Shown here one piece after another: positions 1 through 11,116 of a stretch of DNA of 64,000 nt. This DNA comes from Lepiota brunneoincarnata. Lineage: Eukaryota > Basidiomycota > Agaricomycetes > Agaricales > Agaricaceae. Location: positions 186,001-250,000 of the forward strand of contig JAEBUN010000004.1 in the NCBI GenBank assembly GCA_023014365.1, written 5' to 3'. The translations under genes and the position numbers were made by a program. The first letter of the stretch is position 1. Each line of letters starts with the position of its first letter. A model generated the notes under the pieces. It made no database searches and was not told the DNA's origin. It saw only the letters and a program-made list of their open reading frames with translations.

Positions 1-871
1 GACCTTTTCCCCCAACCGAGCGATGGACCGCTCAATTCGCACCTCCAGGGTGTAGATTTTCTTGACGGTCTCCTGGTGCCTTTCTTCGATGAGCCGTTTC
101 AACTCTACAAGGTCCATCAATTGGCATCCATCATAATACAGGATTCCTTACTCACCTTCGAATTGCTGGCCCGACAAACCACCGGCCCCGCTCGGCTCCG
201 TCTCCTCTTGACCCCCGCACCGTTTTTTTCATTTTGCTGCACCGACGGCAACTCCTGGTGTTACTAAGAAACTATCAGTATGTAGTCCGGAAATCCTCCA
301 AAATGACTTACCCGCCGGCCACCTCACATGGGGCCCTGTCTCGCTGGCACCTCCAGCAGGGATTCTCGCCCCCGAATACGTGCGCATGGCCCCGTCGCGG
401 GGCCGCCCTCGCCTTTGCCTTCCCCTTACCCTTACCCCCTGAATCCCCGGAGTCCTCCTCCCCCTCTTCCTCCTCGTCCCTCGCCTCATCCCTATCCGTA
501 TATTCGGAATCCGACTCCTCCGTATCTACTTGCATCGGGTCTTCCGACAGACGGCTCGACGAGGCCCCTGTGGTCGTCGCAACGAGTCGGGCCCGAATTG
601 CCCGACGCTCTGCCTCGGCGGTTTCCTCTTGCTGCCTCCTGATCTCCTCCGCATATCGCTCTTCCGCTTGTCGCTGGCGCAGCTCTATGAGCCGCCGTCG
701 CTCCTCCTCTTGGCGCTCTATTGCCAGCCGCCGCTCCTCCTCCTCTCGCCGTTCCTCTTCTTCTAGCCTCTCGATTTCAAGCCGCTCTCGTTCCTCTCGC
801 TCCGCCTTCTCTCTCAGTAATCGCGCCTTGCGCTCCGTAGCGGTCGGTTGACGGGATGGTTGTCTGCTCAT
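1..871 (-). CDS. Antisense accessory gene of gypsy family A, CpG-rich copy, 3' end cut by window edge
   Basis: The main exon (about 311-871) starts at the ATG at 871. It encodes a highly charged Arg/Glu coiled coil (about residues 10-95), then an acidic Asp/Glu/Ser stretch, a basic GKGKGKAKAR patch and a Cys cluster CWRCQRDRAPCE. A GTAAGT donor directly follows the cluster at 310. A second exon probably lies near 156-236 (donor GTGAGT at 155-150). A third, running off the window, encodes another helical stretch (1 to about 105). The splice phases of the last exons were not resolved. The gene lies between pol and the 3' LTR of a gypsy element and is transcribed against it. A second, decayed copy lies at 27479-28508. 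Function is unknown; the C-terminus suggests a small metal-binding or nucleic-acid-binding module, which is inference. Confidence 0.6.
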
Positions 872-926
872 GGGGGTAGGAGGTTAAGTTGTGTCCTCTC
901 AAATTCGAATCAGTTCACCTTTTTTT

Positions 927-935
927 TTTTATACC
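927..935 (-). promoter_or_regulatory. TATA box of the antisense gene
   Basis: On the minus strand this reads GGTATAAAA, about 56 bp upstream of the antisense ATG. The same box sits at the same place in the second copy (28559-28567), which supports a real antisense promoter. Confidence 0.5.
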
Positions 936-995
936 CTCGTGGAATTTTCCGGTGGGCCCCGGTCTAGACCGCCTTGGGCCTCGAGGCTCGGCCCT

Positions 996-1005
996 AAAGG
1001 GGGGG
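996..1005 (+). other. Polypurine tract of gypsy family A element
   Basis: AAAGGGGGGG ends 3 nt before the 3' LTR, the expected site of plus-strand priming. The same tract precedes the A2 3' LTR. Confidence 0.7.
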
Positions 1006-1008
1006 CAC

Positions 1009-1671
1009 TGTCATATCCACACCAAACCTAGAGCTTAACCATTAGGCTTCGGCTTCTCGACTCCACGTGTGCTCCACACGACAACCCTATGCCCTCCGAC
1101 TCGGCCCCGACTGGCTCCGACCGCAACCCTTCGCCCCGATCACGCGACCTACCTCTACACGTGCCACGACCACCTGACCCTCGTTGCTCCCATTGTCCAG
1201 TTCTCCATTCTCCGTCCGTAATCAGAATACGTTACCAGTCTCCATACCCGTACCGGTCTCCATTCCATTCGAAATTATTCGTAATCCGCTTGTAACCATA
1301 TGGGTCTCCGCTTCGCTCCGCACGTAGTCAGTACGAGTCATCATTCGTCGAGCTAGTAGTATATATACCGTAGGCACTTGGCTTGTACTCCTCAGTCTGA
1401 TAATCGAATCGAGCAGCGGACCAGCTCCCTGTTCCATATCCTCTCCTCTCTTCTGCCTCGCTCCGCTTCGGCTCCGACTTCCTGAAATACGGACTAGGAC
1501 AGTAGGAGGGCACAGCACATAAGCTGAGGCCGCAAGTCCAACCCCCCGCCCGACGTACTCCGCCTCGGTCCCGAAGTCTACGTACTGACTTTGCCCTGTC
1601 CCCCGGTTACCTTATACCAAGGATACCACCCCGACCCTCCGCTTCGGTCCCGACCCGCACCGGCTCTAACA
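1009..1671 (+). repeat. 3' LTR, gypsy family A (CpG-rich)
   Basis: Begins TGTCATATCC and ends CTCTAACA. It is homologous end to end with the A2 LTRs (21125-21785 and 28641-29305). It keeps many CG dinucleotides that are TG or CA in the other copies, so this element is younger. The upstream part of the element lies outside the window, so the target duplication (expected CCTAA) cannot be checked. Confidence 0.9.
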
Positions 1672-1879
1672 CCTAATTGATATGGCCAGGTGAATGCAAC
1701 TCAAGCTTATTATGTCCAGAAAGCAAGAAAGAAGGCCATAGAGGATGGTGAGTAACATATCAACTCTATGATCAATGTCTGATCTCTTATTATACCTCCT
1801 CAGCCAAAAATGCACAACAGATCCCCATCTTTGAAAAAGAACCTTGGGAGAGAATATGGAGATACCCAAAGCCAGTCAT
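1672..1879 (+). pseudogene. Fragment of an unidentified spliced gene
   Basis: Two short open stretches flank an intron-like segment (about 1747-1801) with donor GTGAGT and acceptor CCTCAG. Joining them keeps one frame. The protein piece is rich in Lys/Arg and Gln, reads ..YYVQKARKKA.. before the intron and ..FEKEPWERIWRYPKP.. after it, and is about 45 residues long. It is bounded by an A LTR on the left and a D LTR on the right. I do not recognise the protein. It could be a captured or disrupted host gene. Confidence 0.4.
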
Positions 1880-2299
1880 TGTTACCTGGGTTAGGGGTTC
1901 ACTCTTGAGTAGCATGGTATTTGAGGCAAGATGTCTATACAGACTTGGTCTTGTCCTACTAGGCATGACTTGGAGACAATGGAGCACTATAAGTCCAGCC
2001 AGTTTAAGGGCAAAGAGGTATAGGAGGCAAGAACTGTATAACACTAAGATAAGGATACAAGGTACAGTATGGTATTCTTATATACTACTATGTGTGGCTG
2101 TGCTCCTACTATATACATATATCTGGACCCAGGTAAAGTGAGTCATACTGAGTCAAGGTCTTATCTATCTAATTATAGATCATTCTGATGTGCACTTCTA
2201 ATTGTTTCAGAGTGACAGTTCTTCTATCTATTTATATACTTGGTGCTTCTGATAAGAGTTCCTTCCAGACAGGTTTCTGATTAGGGAATTCTGATAACA
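1880..2299 (-). repeat. D-family LTR, 3' LTR position of element D3b
   Basis: On the plus strand it runs from TGTTACCTGG to CTGATAACA, the reverse of the D LTR (TGTTATCAG...GGTAACA). It adjoins the 3' end of the D3b body. The outer 5 bp (GTCAT) do not match those beyond the LTR at 17487 (CCAAG), so the D3 block is not one intact insertion. Confidence 0.85.
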
Positions 2300-2373
2300 T
2301 TACCCCATTTTTAAGGTTATATTCCACTATAACCATTATATCTTTTTCCTTCTATTATGTTCAAGTGGAGTGT

Positions 2374-3330
2374 TTAGAAATCTCCTACTGGTTCTCCACA
2401 TATGTATGTTGGACATGGCAATGTTGTCATATCCATTGTCAAAGTCATCTTCTTCAGGGTATTCAAGTCCTGAGTATTGGTAATGGAGAGATGAGGTGGT
2501 TTGAGGTCAAGCTGCCATAGGTCTGTTGTAAGGTGTATACCTTGTTCCTTTTGAGGGGCATTCAGTTTGTTTGTGGTGAGGTTGGAATACTCCACAGTGT
2601 GGGCATCTATATTTGATGCAGTTGTATGAATAGTGGCCTGGAGTGTATTGTTTGCAACCAAGGCAGGTGAATTGGGGACAGTCCATGGCCCAGTGTCCGA
2701 TTTGTTTGCATTGGATGCATCAGGATCTGTCATTGGGTTTGGGGTTTGGAACTTGTTGGATGGGAGTGAAGGAGTTCCATAATGAAGTTGGTTTAGCGGT
2801 GTTTTTATGGAAGGGGTTGTTAGTTCCGACAGGGTTCTTTCTTCCTGATGTGGGAGTTGGAGTGATTTTGTTGGTGGGGGGTGTTACATTGGGTTGTTTC
2901 TTTCTTGGCATTTGGGATATGAGTTCTTGGCATATGAGGAGGAATGCTTCATAATTTTTGGTCCACTTTTATTGGGCATGGAAGGTGTTGTGGAGGAGTT
3001 TTGTTTGTTTAACATGATGGGTATAGTTTGCCCATACTTCTCTGTTGTAGTTGCTGATGGGAGCATTGTTGACTTTGTCGGTGAGGAATTGGGTGGAGGC
3101 AATTGTGCATAAGTCTTCTACACTAGTTGTGATTGGTTCTAAGTTCTTTACTCCAGCTGTGTGGAAGTTGATGGGTAAAGTGGCTATTGGTTCTGGTTTG
3201 GGTGTAGCATTGGGATCAGAAGTTTCATCTCTGATGTTGGTGAAGGCATTGGAGGGTGTGAATGGGCATGGTCTTGGGATTGGAGTTGGGGAATTTCTTT
3301 TGACAATGAGGTTGAGGTTGTTCATGGACA
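2374..3330 (-). pseudogene. Post-pol zinc-knuckle ORF of D3b
   Basis: The translation downstream of pol carries three knuckles at about 2570-2735, best preserved in this copy. They are of the type C-x2-C-x4-H-x4-C, C-x2-C-x6-H-x4-C and C-x2-C-x6-H..., with core strings GHWAMDC and PGHYSYNC. The region before them is Pro/Thr-rich. Frameshifts and stops break the frame. The position between pol and 3' LTR is where some retroelements carry an env-like gene, but no signal peptide or transmembrane segment is visible. A nucleic-acid-binding role is inferred from the knuckles only. Confidence 0.55.
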
Positions 3331-4115
3331 TTTTTGAGTACATTTAGTGGTAGAGCAAAGTTGCTTCTGGTAGGTTCTGGGTAGTTCCTGGTCATTGCTG
3401 TTGAGTTGGTGTTCTTCTTTATACTCTTCCAAGTATTCATCAGTGTTATTGCAAAGTTCTTCTTCAGATATCCATTAGTTTTCTGTGTGGGAATATCCTT
3501 TTCAGTGTACATAGTATTGGAGTGTTCTGTGGTATTGGTGGTGGTTAAGAATAGCTTCTATTTCATATTCTTCTTCTTCATTGATGGTGTCTGGTGGTGG
3601 TGGTGTTGGATGAGATCTGTATGCTTCTGTTTCAGTACATATATGGGGTTAGGAGGTTTCAGTGGAACACTGGATGTATCTTCCATTTGATCAGAAGTTT
3701 TAGTTTGTATGTGAGTGGCAATAAGACTTCTGAGATAAGGAAGGGTCCTAGTCATTTTGGGGATATTTTGTTGGAAATGAAGGGGAGTTTGAGGTTCTTG
3801 GCTTCTAGCCATACTTTTTGATGTGTTTCAAGAGGTTTGACAGTTCTTCTGGTTCTTTGTTTCATAATATCAGTAGAGAGTTGGTGTGCTGCATGTGCTT
3901 CTTTTCTGGCATCATCAAGGAGTTTGATGCATTCATTTACTGATGGAAAGTTCGGAGTTTCCATGACCATAGGTATCAGTGGAGGGTTGTATCCCATGAT
4001 TAGTTTGAATAGGGATTTCTGCCTTGGGGCATGTATTTTGGAGTTGTGTGTGAACTTGGCAATAGGGAGGGTTTCTGACCAGTCAAGGGGATTTCTGGTG
4101 CAGTATATGGCAAGG

Positions 4116-4766
4116 TGTTAGAGCCGGTGCGGGTCGGGACCGAAGCGGAGGGTCAGGGTGGTACCCTTGGTATAAGGTAACCGGGGGACAGGGCGAAGTC
4201 AGTACGTAGACTTCGGGACCGAGGCGGAGTATGTCAGGCGGGGGTTTGGACTTGCGGCCTCAGCTTATGTGCTGTGCCCTCCTACTGTCCTAGTCTGTAT
4301 TTCAGGAAGTCGGAGCTGAAGCGGAGCGAGGCAGAAGAGAGGAGAGGATAGGGAACAGGGAGCTGGTCCGCTGCTCGATTCAATTATCAGACTGAGGAGT
4401 ACAAGCCAAGTACCTACGGTATATATACTTCTGGTCCTACAAACTATGACTCGTACTGACTATAGACAGAGTGAAGCGGAGACCCATATGGTTACAAACG
4501 GATTACAAATGAAATGGAGACTGGTACGGGTATGGAGACTGGTAACGTATCTTGACTATGGACGGGAAATGGAGACTGGGAAATAGAGACAGCGAGGGTC
4601 AGGTGACCACGGCACGTGTGGAGGTAGTTGCGTGATCAGGGCAGTGGGTTGCGGTCGGAGTGAGTCGGGGCCGAGTCGGAGGGCAGAGGGTTGTTGCGTG
4701 GAACACATGTGGAGTTGAGAAGCCAAAGTTTAAGTGATTAGACTCTGAGTTGGCATGGATATGACA
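4116..4766 (-). repeat. Solo LTR of gypsy family A in D3b integrase
   Basis: A reversed A LTR (TGTTAGAGCC to ATATGACA on the plus strand), flanked on both sides by the 5 bp duplication CAAGG (4111-4115 and 4767-4771). The D3a sequence at about 11890 shows the empty site. It still carries many CG dinucleotides although its host is CG-poor, so it arrived late. Confidence 0.95.
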
Positions 4767-6742
4767 CAAGGTAGGTCTTGATTTCTTGGTTGTATCATTC
4801 AGTGGAGCCATCTGTCTGGGGATGGTATGTGATCAAGAATGCTTATTGGATATTTAGGCATTTGGCTAGTTCTTGGAGGGAGTTGGCAGCGAATCTGGGG
4901 TCTCAATCTGATATGATTTTGTTGGGTAGTCCAAACCTAGTGAAGACTTTTTCTATTAATAGTTGTCCAATGTTGTTGGTGTTTGATTGATTTGAGGTTG
5001 GGATGAAAATTACCCCCTTTGTAAGGCCATGGTCCACCATGGACAATATCACATTATGGCTGGTGCTAGGTGGTAGACCAGTGATAAGATCCCATGAGAT
5101 TTGAGCAAATGGGTGTTTGGAAGATGATGGTGGAATCAGTTGAGTTGGTGTGCGATCTGGTCTGCATATGATTTTGTGTTGATGACACTTGCGACAGCCT
5201 TTGATGTAGTTCTTTATGAATATCAACATTCCTGGCCAATATACTTCTTTCTTGGTGAGGCAGTATGTTTCCTGTTCTCCAGGGTGGCCATGTGTAGGGT
5301 GGTTGTGGTATCTTGCAATGACATCACATCTGAGTTGGAGGTCTTCTGGAATGATGACATGTTCTTGGAATGTGAGAAGTGGACCATTTGGGGTCAGGGT
5401 TGTTCCAAAGTCTTTATTGGCAGTGTTAGGATGGGATTCTTTGAGGAGTTTGAACACTTTAGTGGTTCTACCATCATATTTGGGTGATTCCATGATTCTT
5501 TCTTGGAGTTCCATATTGATGGTGGTGATAAAGAGGTGTTCTGGGAGTACTGTGATCATGTTTTGATCTTCTAAGTTGGCTGCAGTGACAAAGAGGTTGT
5601 CTGGAAGCATGGTAACATCTTTGTTATTGTTATCCTCATCAGGGATATGGTCTGGACATCTTGATAGAACATCTGGTGCAGGAATTTTGGATCCTGGGAC
5701 ATGTTCTAGTTTGAAGTTGTAGTTGGTGAGGGTCTGGACCCATTGTGCTTGTTAGCAGTTGATTTTCTGGGGTTTGTGCCAGTATGTGAGGTTTTGATGA
5801 TCTGTTCTGATACAGACAATGTGGGGGCTGCCAAGGAGGTAGTGGCGCCATTCTTCAAGGGCTTGGATAATAGTGAGGAGTTCCCTATCATAGATGTTGT
5901 AGTTGTGTCCCGCTGGTCTGAATGTCTTTGAATAGAATGATATGGGTTACCATATTCCATTGATGTCATATTGGTATAGGACAGCTCCTGATATGATTTT
6001 AGAAGCATCAGCTTCTATTTTGAAGGGTTTTGTGGAGTTGGGTATGAGGAGTACTAGTTCCTTTAAGAATTCATTCTTGAGTGTTTCAAATGCTTTTTGT
6101 TGTTCTTCTTTCCATTCAAATTTGGTTGATTTGGATAGGAGTTGGTTAAGGGGTTTGGTATGGTGGGAGTAACTGTGGATGAACTTCTGATAGAAGTTAC
6201 AGAATCTGATGAATTTCTGAATGTGTTGGACCATTTTTGGCACTGGCCAGTCTTCTATTCCCTTGAGTTTTCCAGGGTCCATTTTGATTTTGTCTGGCAT
6301 GATGATCATGCCAAGGTATTCAAGTCATTGTTTATTGAACTTGCATTTCTCTGTTTTGAGGTAAAGGTCATTTTCCTGCAGGATTTGCAGTAATTTTTCT
6401 GTAAGTTGGTCAGTTTCTTCCTGGGTTTTATCATAAATTAGGATATCATCCATATAGATGATGATTCCTCCTTTCTCCATTATTTTGGAGAATAATGTGT
6501 CCATATGTTGGAACATTGCGGGACTGTTGCAAAGTCTGAAAAACATTACAGTTGGTTTGAAAAGACCTATAGGAGTCTTGAACATTGCTTTCCATTGGTC
6601 ACCATCTTTGATTCTGATGTTATTGTATCCTAGGCAGACATTGAGCTTAGTGAAGTACTTAGCTCCTTTGAGTTTATCCATGATAGAGGAGATCATGGGG
6701 ATTGGGTATGCATTCTTGACAGTGTGATTGTTTAGATAACAA

Positions 6743-8603
6743 TGAAATGCAGATTACTTTACAAGATGGAAAACAAAGTTTGTTAACAGGTTCGCTAATT
6801 CCAACTTTATAAGTTTGTGGGGGAGAGGTTGTCACAGATCTCCAGAAATATATTCAATTCTAGTGTTTTTAGGGTCTTGGTAAGTTATTCTCTTAGTCTC
6901 CAACTAGACAGACAGTTGACCTATCTGAATACAATGGGAACTTTGATGGTCATTACTATATAATATGTTAACTAATATCTTCACAATTCAATAAGTCAGG
7001 CAAAACACAAGCTTTCACAATCAGTGAACCTCCATAGACCTAGCAGACAATGTGTTCTAATGGGCCCTAGCATACTACATCCTTTTCTCTTGACAATACT
7101 GTAAATTTACACTACCCAGCGAGACAGGTTTTTGACAAGCTCCTGCAGTAAGTGTCTTTAAGCTAGTAGACCTAGTGGATGGCATTTTCTAATGGGCCCT
7201 AGTGCACTACAGCTTCTAAACAAGGCAATAAAACTTTATACTACTCAGCAAGACAAGCTTCTAGCAAGCTCCTGCAGTAAGTGTCTTTAAACTAAATAGA
7301 CCTAGTGGACAGCATTTTCAACAGGCCCTAGTGTACTATGTTCACTTCTCAATTAAACAGCTCTACAATTCAATGGTATACTTCTGAGGCAAGGCCTCTA
7401 AGAGGAACCCAAAGAAACAGAAGTTAGTGAACTTTCTACTTAAGAACAGAAGAGTTGTAGCAACTTGTATTTAGTTCTCAAGTCAAGCAGAAGGGTCTGT
7501 CAATGTCTCAATCATTTCAAAGGGTCTGGTTTTAAAGAGTATAACTCTTTAAGTCTCTGGTGGTCTATGACCAAAGAAAATCATGTAAAATTGCTTTATA
7601 TTCCTATCCTAATCAACCATACAATCAGGGGGGGGAAATAGGCAAGTGGTTTCTTTTCTCCCATGTAATTTACAGACAAGTTTTTATAACAATATACAAT
7701 TAACTTATGGGTATACCTGAAACAAGCCTTCAGCTTCATCATTTTATTGTCTCCTCATCATTTAGGAGCATCATTCTAGGAGTTCCAATATCAGTGATAT
7801 CAATTTGGTCTCAGGGACTTGCTCCCTAGGTGCCTGGCTATTTATATCACAGCCAGCTGGCTTAGCAAGTTTCCTCACTAACGTTTATCTATTAGTTTTT
7901 ATTTTATTCTCAGACTCTCCACACCTGAGTTTTTCAACCCTAATGTTCTAAAGTCCACTTCCATAGTCTTCAGGTAGTAGACTAACACTAGAATTAATTA
8001 ACTTATTCTATTTTTATCAATCTTCATTTTCTAGTTCATCATTTCTGATCTCTTTTTGTTTCTATGAGGGGGCATCCTTCCCTGAGTACCCTCTGGGATA
8101 CCCCCATTCAATCCCTTAGGTTTTAATATCATCAGAATTGTTCCAAGGGGACATTCTTGTCAGGGCATTAGCTAATTCCTACATTCTTTTGTCAAGATTC
8201 ACTCCCAGACCTGTTATTATGACTAGGTACCATCCGGATGACATAGGTGTTGTGACTCATCCACTTTCTAGGGCAGAGGCAAAGAAATGGGTCTTTTGTG
8301 CAGTCATGAGTATCTTAACTAATATCTTAGTTAACATGGTATCAGATACAATGCTTGGGTACATTCATACCAGAGTCATTCTTCCATAGCCTTGTCACCA
8401 ATAAGTGAGTTAACATCACTTTTACTTGTCTGGGTGTTCTGGTTCTGTTTCTGAGATGTCCACCTTCACATATTTTAGATAGTATTCTAAATCTCTCACA
8501 CCCAGTGTCTGACCATGGCCATATACTGATATTATTTGGTAATGGAGAGTTAGTTACTTTATTAGCTAGTGATTTCACAAATGAAATAATTTTGTGGCAC
8601 AAC
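6743..8603. mobile_element. 1.86 kb non-coding insertion in D3b RT, class uncertain
   Basis: Comparison with D3a (about 13850) shows a clean interruption of RT with AACAA on both sides (6738-6742 and 8604-8608). There is no long reading frame. A TATA-like TATTTATATC lies at about 7847. A string TAACA followed by TGGTATCAGA (8337-8346) resembles an LTR end plus an initiator-Met tRNA primer site of copia elements. One reading is therefore a 1.6 kb LTR with a short internal remnant. The right end (CACAAC) does not fit a standard LTR terminus, so the class stays open. Confidence 0.5.
7035..7340. repeat. 131-bp tandem repeat, about 2.3 copies
   Basis: The string TAGACCTAG recurs at 7035, 7166 and 7297, giving an exact 131 bp period. 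Each copy is followed by a variant of GGCCCTAG plus a TACTA-type string. It lies inside the 6743-8603 insertion. Confidence 0.8.
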
Positions 8604-9682
8604 AACAATAGTCTTGGCAGGGTCGGCAGTCTCCTCCTTTCTTGGCAACAAAGAAGAAGGGTGATGCCATAGGGGATTTTGAGGGGCAGATGTACCCTTT
8701 TCAGAGGTTTTTGTCTATAAATTCTTTTAGTGCTTTTTCTTCAGCAGGTGCCACTTCATAAGGTTTCATTGATTTTGCTTCAAATGTCAGTTTTAGTTTG
8801 ATTTTGTGATCAAACATTCTTAATGGTGAGAATTGTTCAGAGGCTTTCTTGTTGAATATTTTGGCCCATCAGGTGAATCTCCAAGGGATCTTGGGTGGTT
8901 CCTTGTTCAATTCCAGTTGTTTTCCTTTTTGGTTTGCTGATTTTGTTGGGTTGTGTTGCTCATTGTGGAGCATTGGGGCATGTGTAGCTTTGGCATTTAC
9001 TTCTAATGGGGTTAGAAGCATCAGGTTCATTTCTCTTTCTAAAGAGAAGGTGTTGAGGTCAATGTTTGAAAGGTTGATGTATTCTTCTGGCTTGTCCTCA
9101 GGTTGGGAGGTTTTTCCAGCCATTATGTCCATGGCAATGGAATTGAGTTTGACAGGTCATCATAGGGTTCTGAGAAGTTTAGAGAAATCCTGGTGATTGA
9201 TTTGGGGTTTCCAAGAGAATGTCTTGGTCTTCCGGTTGATGTTGGGGTTGTATTGTTCCAACCAGGGAAATCTGATGATGAGGTCCTTCTCACCAGTGTT
9301 TGTGACATACACTTCTAGCATGCAATCTCTTCCATCAATGATGGTCTTGATTTTGATATATTCATGGATCTTGCCATGTTGATTGTCAGTTCCATCAACA
9401 TTGCTGAGAGGGATTGGTTGGTCCAGCCATTTGGTTTGATAACCATGTTGTTCAACAACTTTGTGGGAGATAAAGTTCCCTTGGGCTCCTGAGTCTATTA
9501 GGGCAGTGATGGCCATGGGTTTTGATGTCTGTTCACTCCAAATCTTGATGGGTAGGTAGAGGGATCATTTATTCAGGAAGAGTCATAGTTGTACAGAATT
9601 ATTGAGAAAGTGTCCTTCTGAGAGTGAGAATATATAGAGTCCTTCTGGGAATGAGCAGGGGCACATTGGTCTGTGTTCCATT

Positions 9683-9921
9683 TCAAAAATCCTGGAAGGG
9701 ATGCATCTCTGGGTCTTTGGCTAGCACAGAGTGGAGTTCTTGTTGGAGTTTAGGGTTGAGGTCATCAACCATTTGGCACATCTGAGATGCAACTTCTGTG
9801 ACTGCAAGGGAGTACTTGCATTGGGGTGATTGTTGGGTATTCCAGTTTGGGAATCTGGGACAAGTGTTTTGTTGTCTAGGGAAGGGACAATTGGGGTTTC
9901 TCACAGGGTGAGGGGGATTTG
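9683..9921 (-). pseudogene. gag C-terminal remnant of D3b
   Basis: Encodes the conserved Gag tail (SLAVTEVASQMCQM, then an acidic helix ending FQDF), as in D1 and D3a. Upstream sequence is missing: at about 9921 the frame runs into the D3a post-pol ORF. Confidence 0.75.
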
Positions 9922-11115
9922 TATAGGAGTCATCTGAAATGGGGGCTTTCAATTCTATCTTCTGTGGGGGTGATTTGGTTTTCTTCAGAAGGAACCACAT
10001 GGTTCTCCTGTGATATTGGACTTGGCGACCTTGTTGTAACATTTCTCATAGTAGTTGTTGTTAGTAAGGTTGATGTATTGGTTGTGAGTGGAGGGAGTTG
10101 TCATGGGATGGGCTGCTGAAGTTTGGGAGTAGGGGGTGTATTGAGTCTTTCAAGCAGGGCATTTGGTCCATTTATGGTGCGGTTGGAAGACAGCACAATG
10201 GGGGCATCTATACTTGATGCAGTCATAAGAGTAGTGCCCTGGGGCATATTGCTTGCACCCAAGACAGGCAAATTGGGGGCAATCCATGGCCCAGTGTCTG
10301 GTATGTCTGCATTGGATGCAGACTGATCTGTCAGTGGTTCGGGGGTTGGTTTGTGTGTGAATGGGATTGGGGGAGTTCCAAATCAGGATGTGGTTATTGG
10401 TGATGCCATTGTATGGGTGGTGTTCCTAGTGGGGGTGAGATGTCTGAAAGGGTTTCTGAGATTGGTGGGCTTCTTTCCCTTATTGGGAGTGGGGGTGGTG
10501 ATAGTGGTAGGGGTTGTCACAGCAACAGTGGTGATGGTTGTGGTGGAGGGCTGCAAGATATGTATCTCATCTTGCTTGGGTAAGTTCTTCGACATCTCTG
10601 ACATGAGGCTTGATCTTGAGCAGAGAAGTCACTCGAGTGATTCTGCCTAGGTGTATTGTGTATTGTATGCAGTAGTGAGAGCTTTAGTCTGTTGTACATG
10701 GCAGGTGTAGTCCAACCAGAGTTGTCAGTCATATTCTGAAATTGGAGAGTGTTCCAATTTATCCATAATGGTTTGGCTGGTTGCAGCCTCACGCAAATCT
10801 CCATCAGAAGGGTGATTTGGTTCATGTGGTCATACTCCAGCTGTATGGAATCTAAGGGAGGTGGCTGGAGCAACTGTTGGTTCTGGGGTGGCATTGGGGT
10901 CAGGGGTCTCATCTCTATTGGTGGTGTAGGCTGTGGCAAAGGTGTGAGAGGGGGTGTAGGGAGATGGGGCCAGTATGGGAGTTGTCTGAAGTGTTGTATG
11001 TTCGACCTTCTGGTCATTGATGATGATTATGGAGGAGGATGAGGAAGATGGAGAGGGTGTAGTAGAGTAAGGGGGAGTGGTTTGGGGACAAGTGAGGTTG
11101 AGGTTCATGGGCATC
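9922..11115 (-). pseudogene. Post-pol zinc-knuckle ORF of D3a, 3'-truncated
   Basis: Starts just after the pol stop (about 11115). A Pro/Ser/Thr-rich N-terminal part (10517-11017) is followed by knuckles at about 10150-10335, with C-x2-C spacings and the GHW and PGHYSY cores. Frame breaks are present. The last part of the ORF is missing at the D3b junction. Confidence 0.55.
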
Positions 11116-11116
11116 T

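Larger units (their letters stand above)
3330..9560 (-). pseudogene. pol of D3b (protease-RT-RNase H-integrase-chromodomain), broken
   Basis: Protease with the active site ALIDSGAQGNF lies at 9160-9516. RT with YMDD lies at 6325-6736 and RNase H at about 5700-6310. The integrase zinc domain and core lie at 4903-5610, with the C-terminal part at 3752-4115. A chromodomain-like segment (KWKGY) follows. The RT is split by the insertion at 6743-8603 and the integrase by the solo LTR at 4116-4766. Many TGA codons replace former CGA. The integrase string GSTE keeps the Glu of the D,D-35-E triad, unlike D1 and D3a. Confidence 0.8.
2300..9921 (-). mobile_element. Ty3/gypsy chromovirus D3b, 5'-truncated and decayed
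   Basis: Read right to left it holds the gag C-terminus, protease, RT, RNase H, integrase, chromodomain and a post-pol zinc-knuckle ORF, all homologous to D1 (52416-59787). It lacks a 5' LTR and most of gag: at about 9921 its gag is joined directly to the 3' ORF of D3a. Two later insertions interrupt it, a solo A LTR at 4116-4766 and an unclassified element at 6743-8603. Confidence 0.85.

Noticed and set aside
234..851. 205-codon plus-strand frame, Ser/Arg-rich
   Set aside because: It is the opposite-strand shadow of the charged coiled-coil gene at 311-871. Its low-complexity Ser runs mirror Glu/Arg codons, and it has no independent support.
7035..7340. 131-bp repeats as a CRISPR array or centromere satellite
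   Set aside because: Only about 2.3 copies, confined to one insertion, with no spacer structure.
8337..8346. TGGTATCAGA as proof of a copia element
   Set aside because: A 10-nt match is suggestive only. No gag-pol follows and the right end of the insertion does not look like an LTR terminus.
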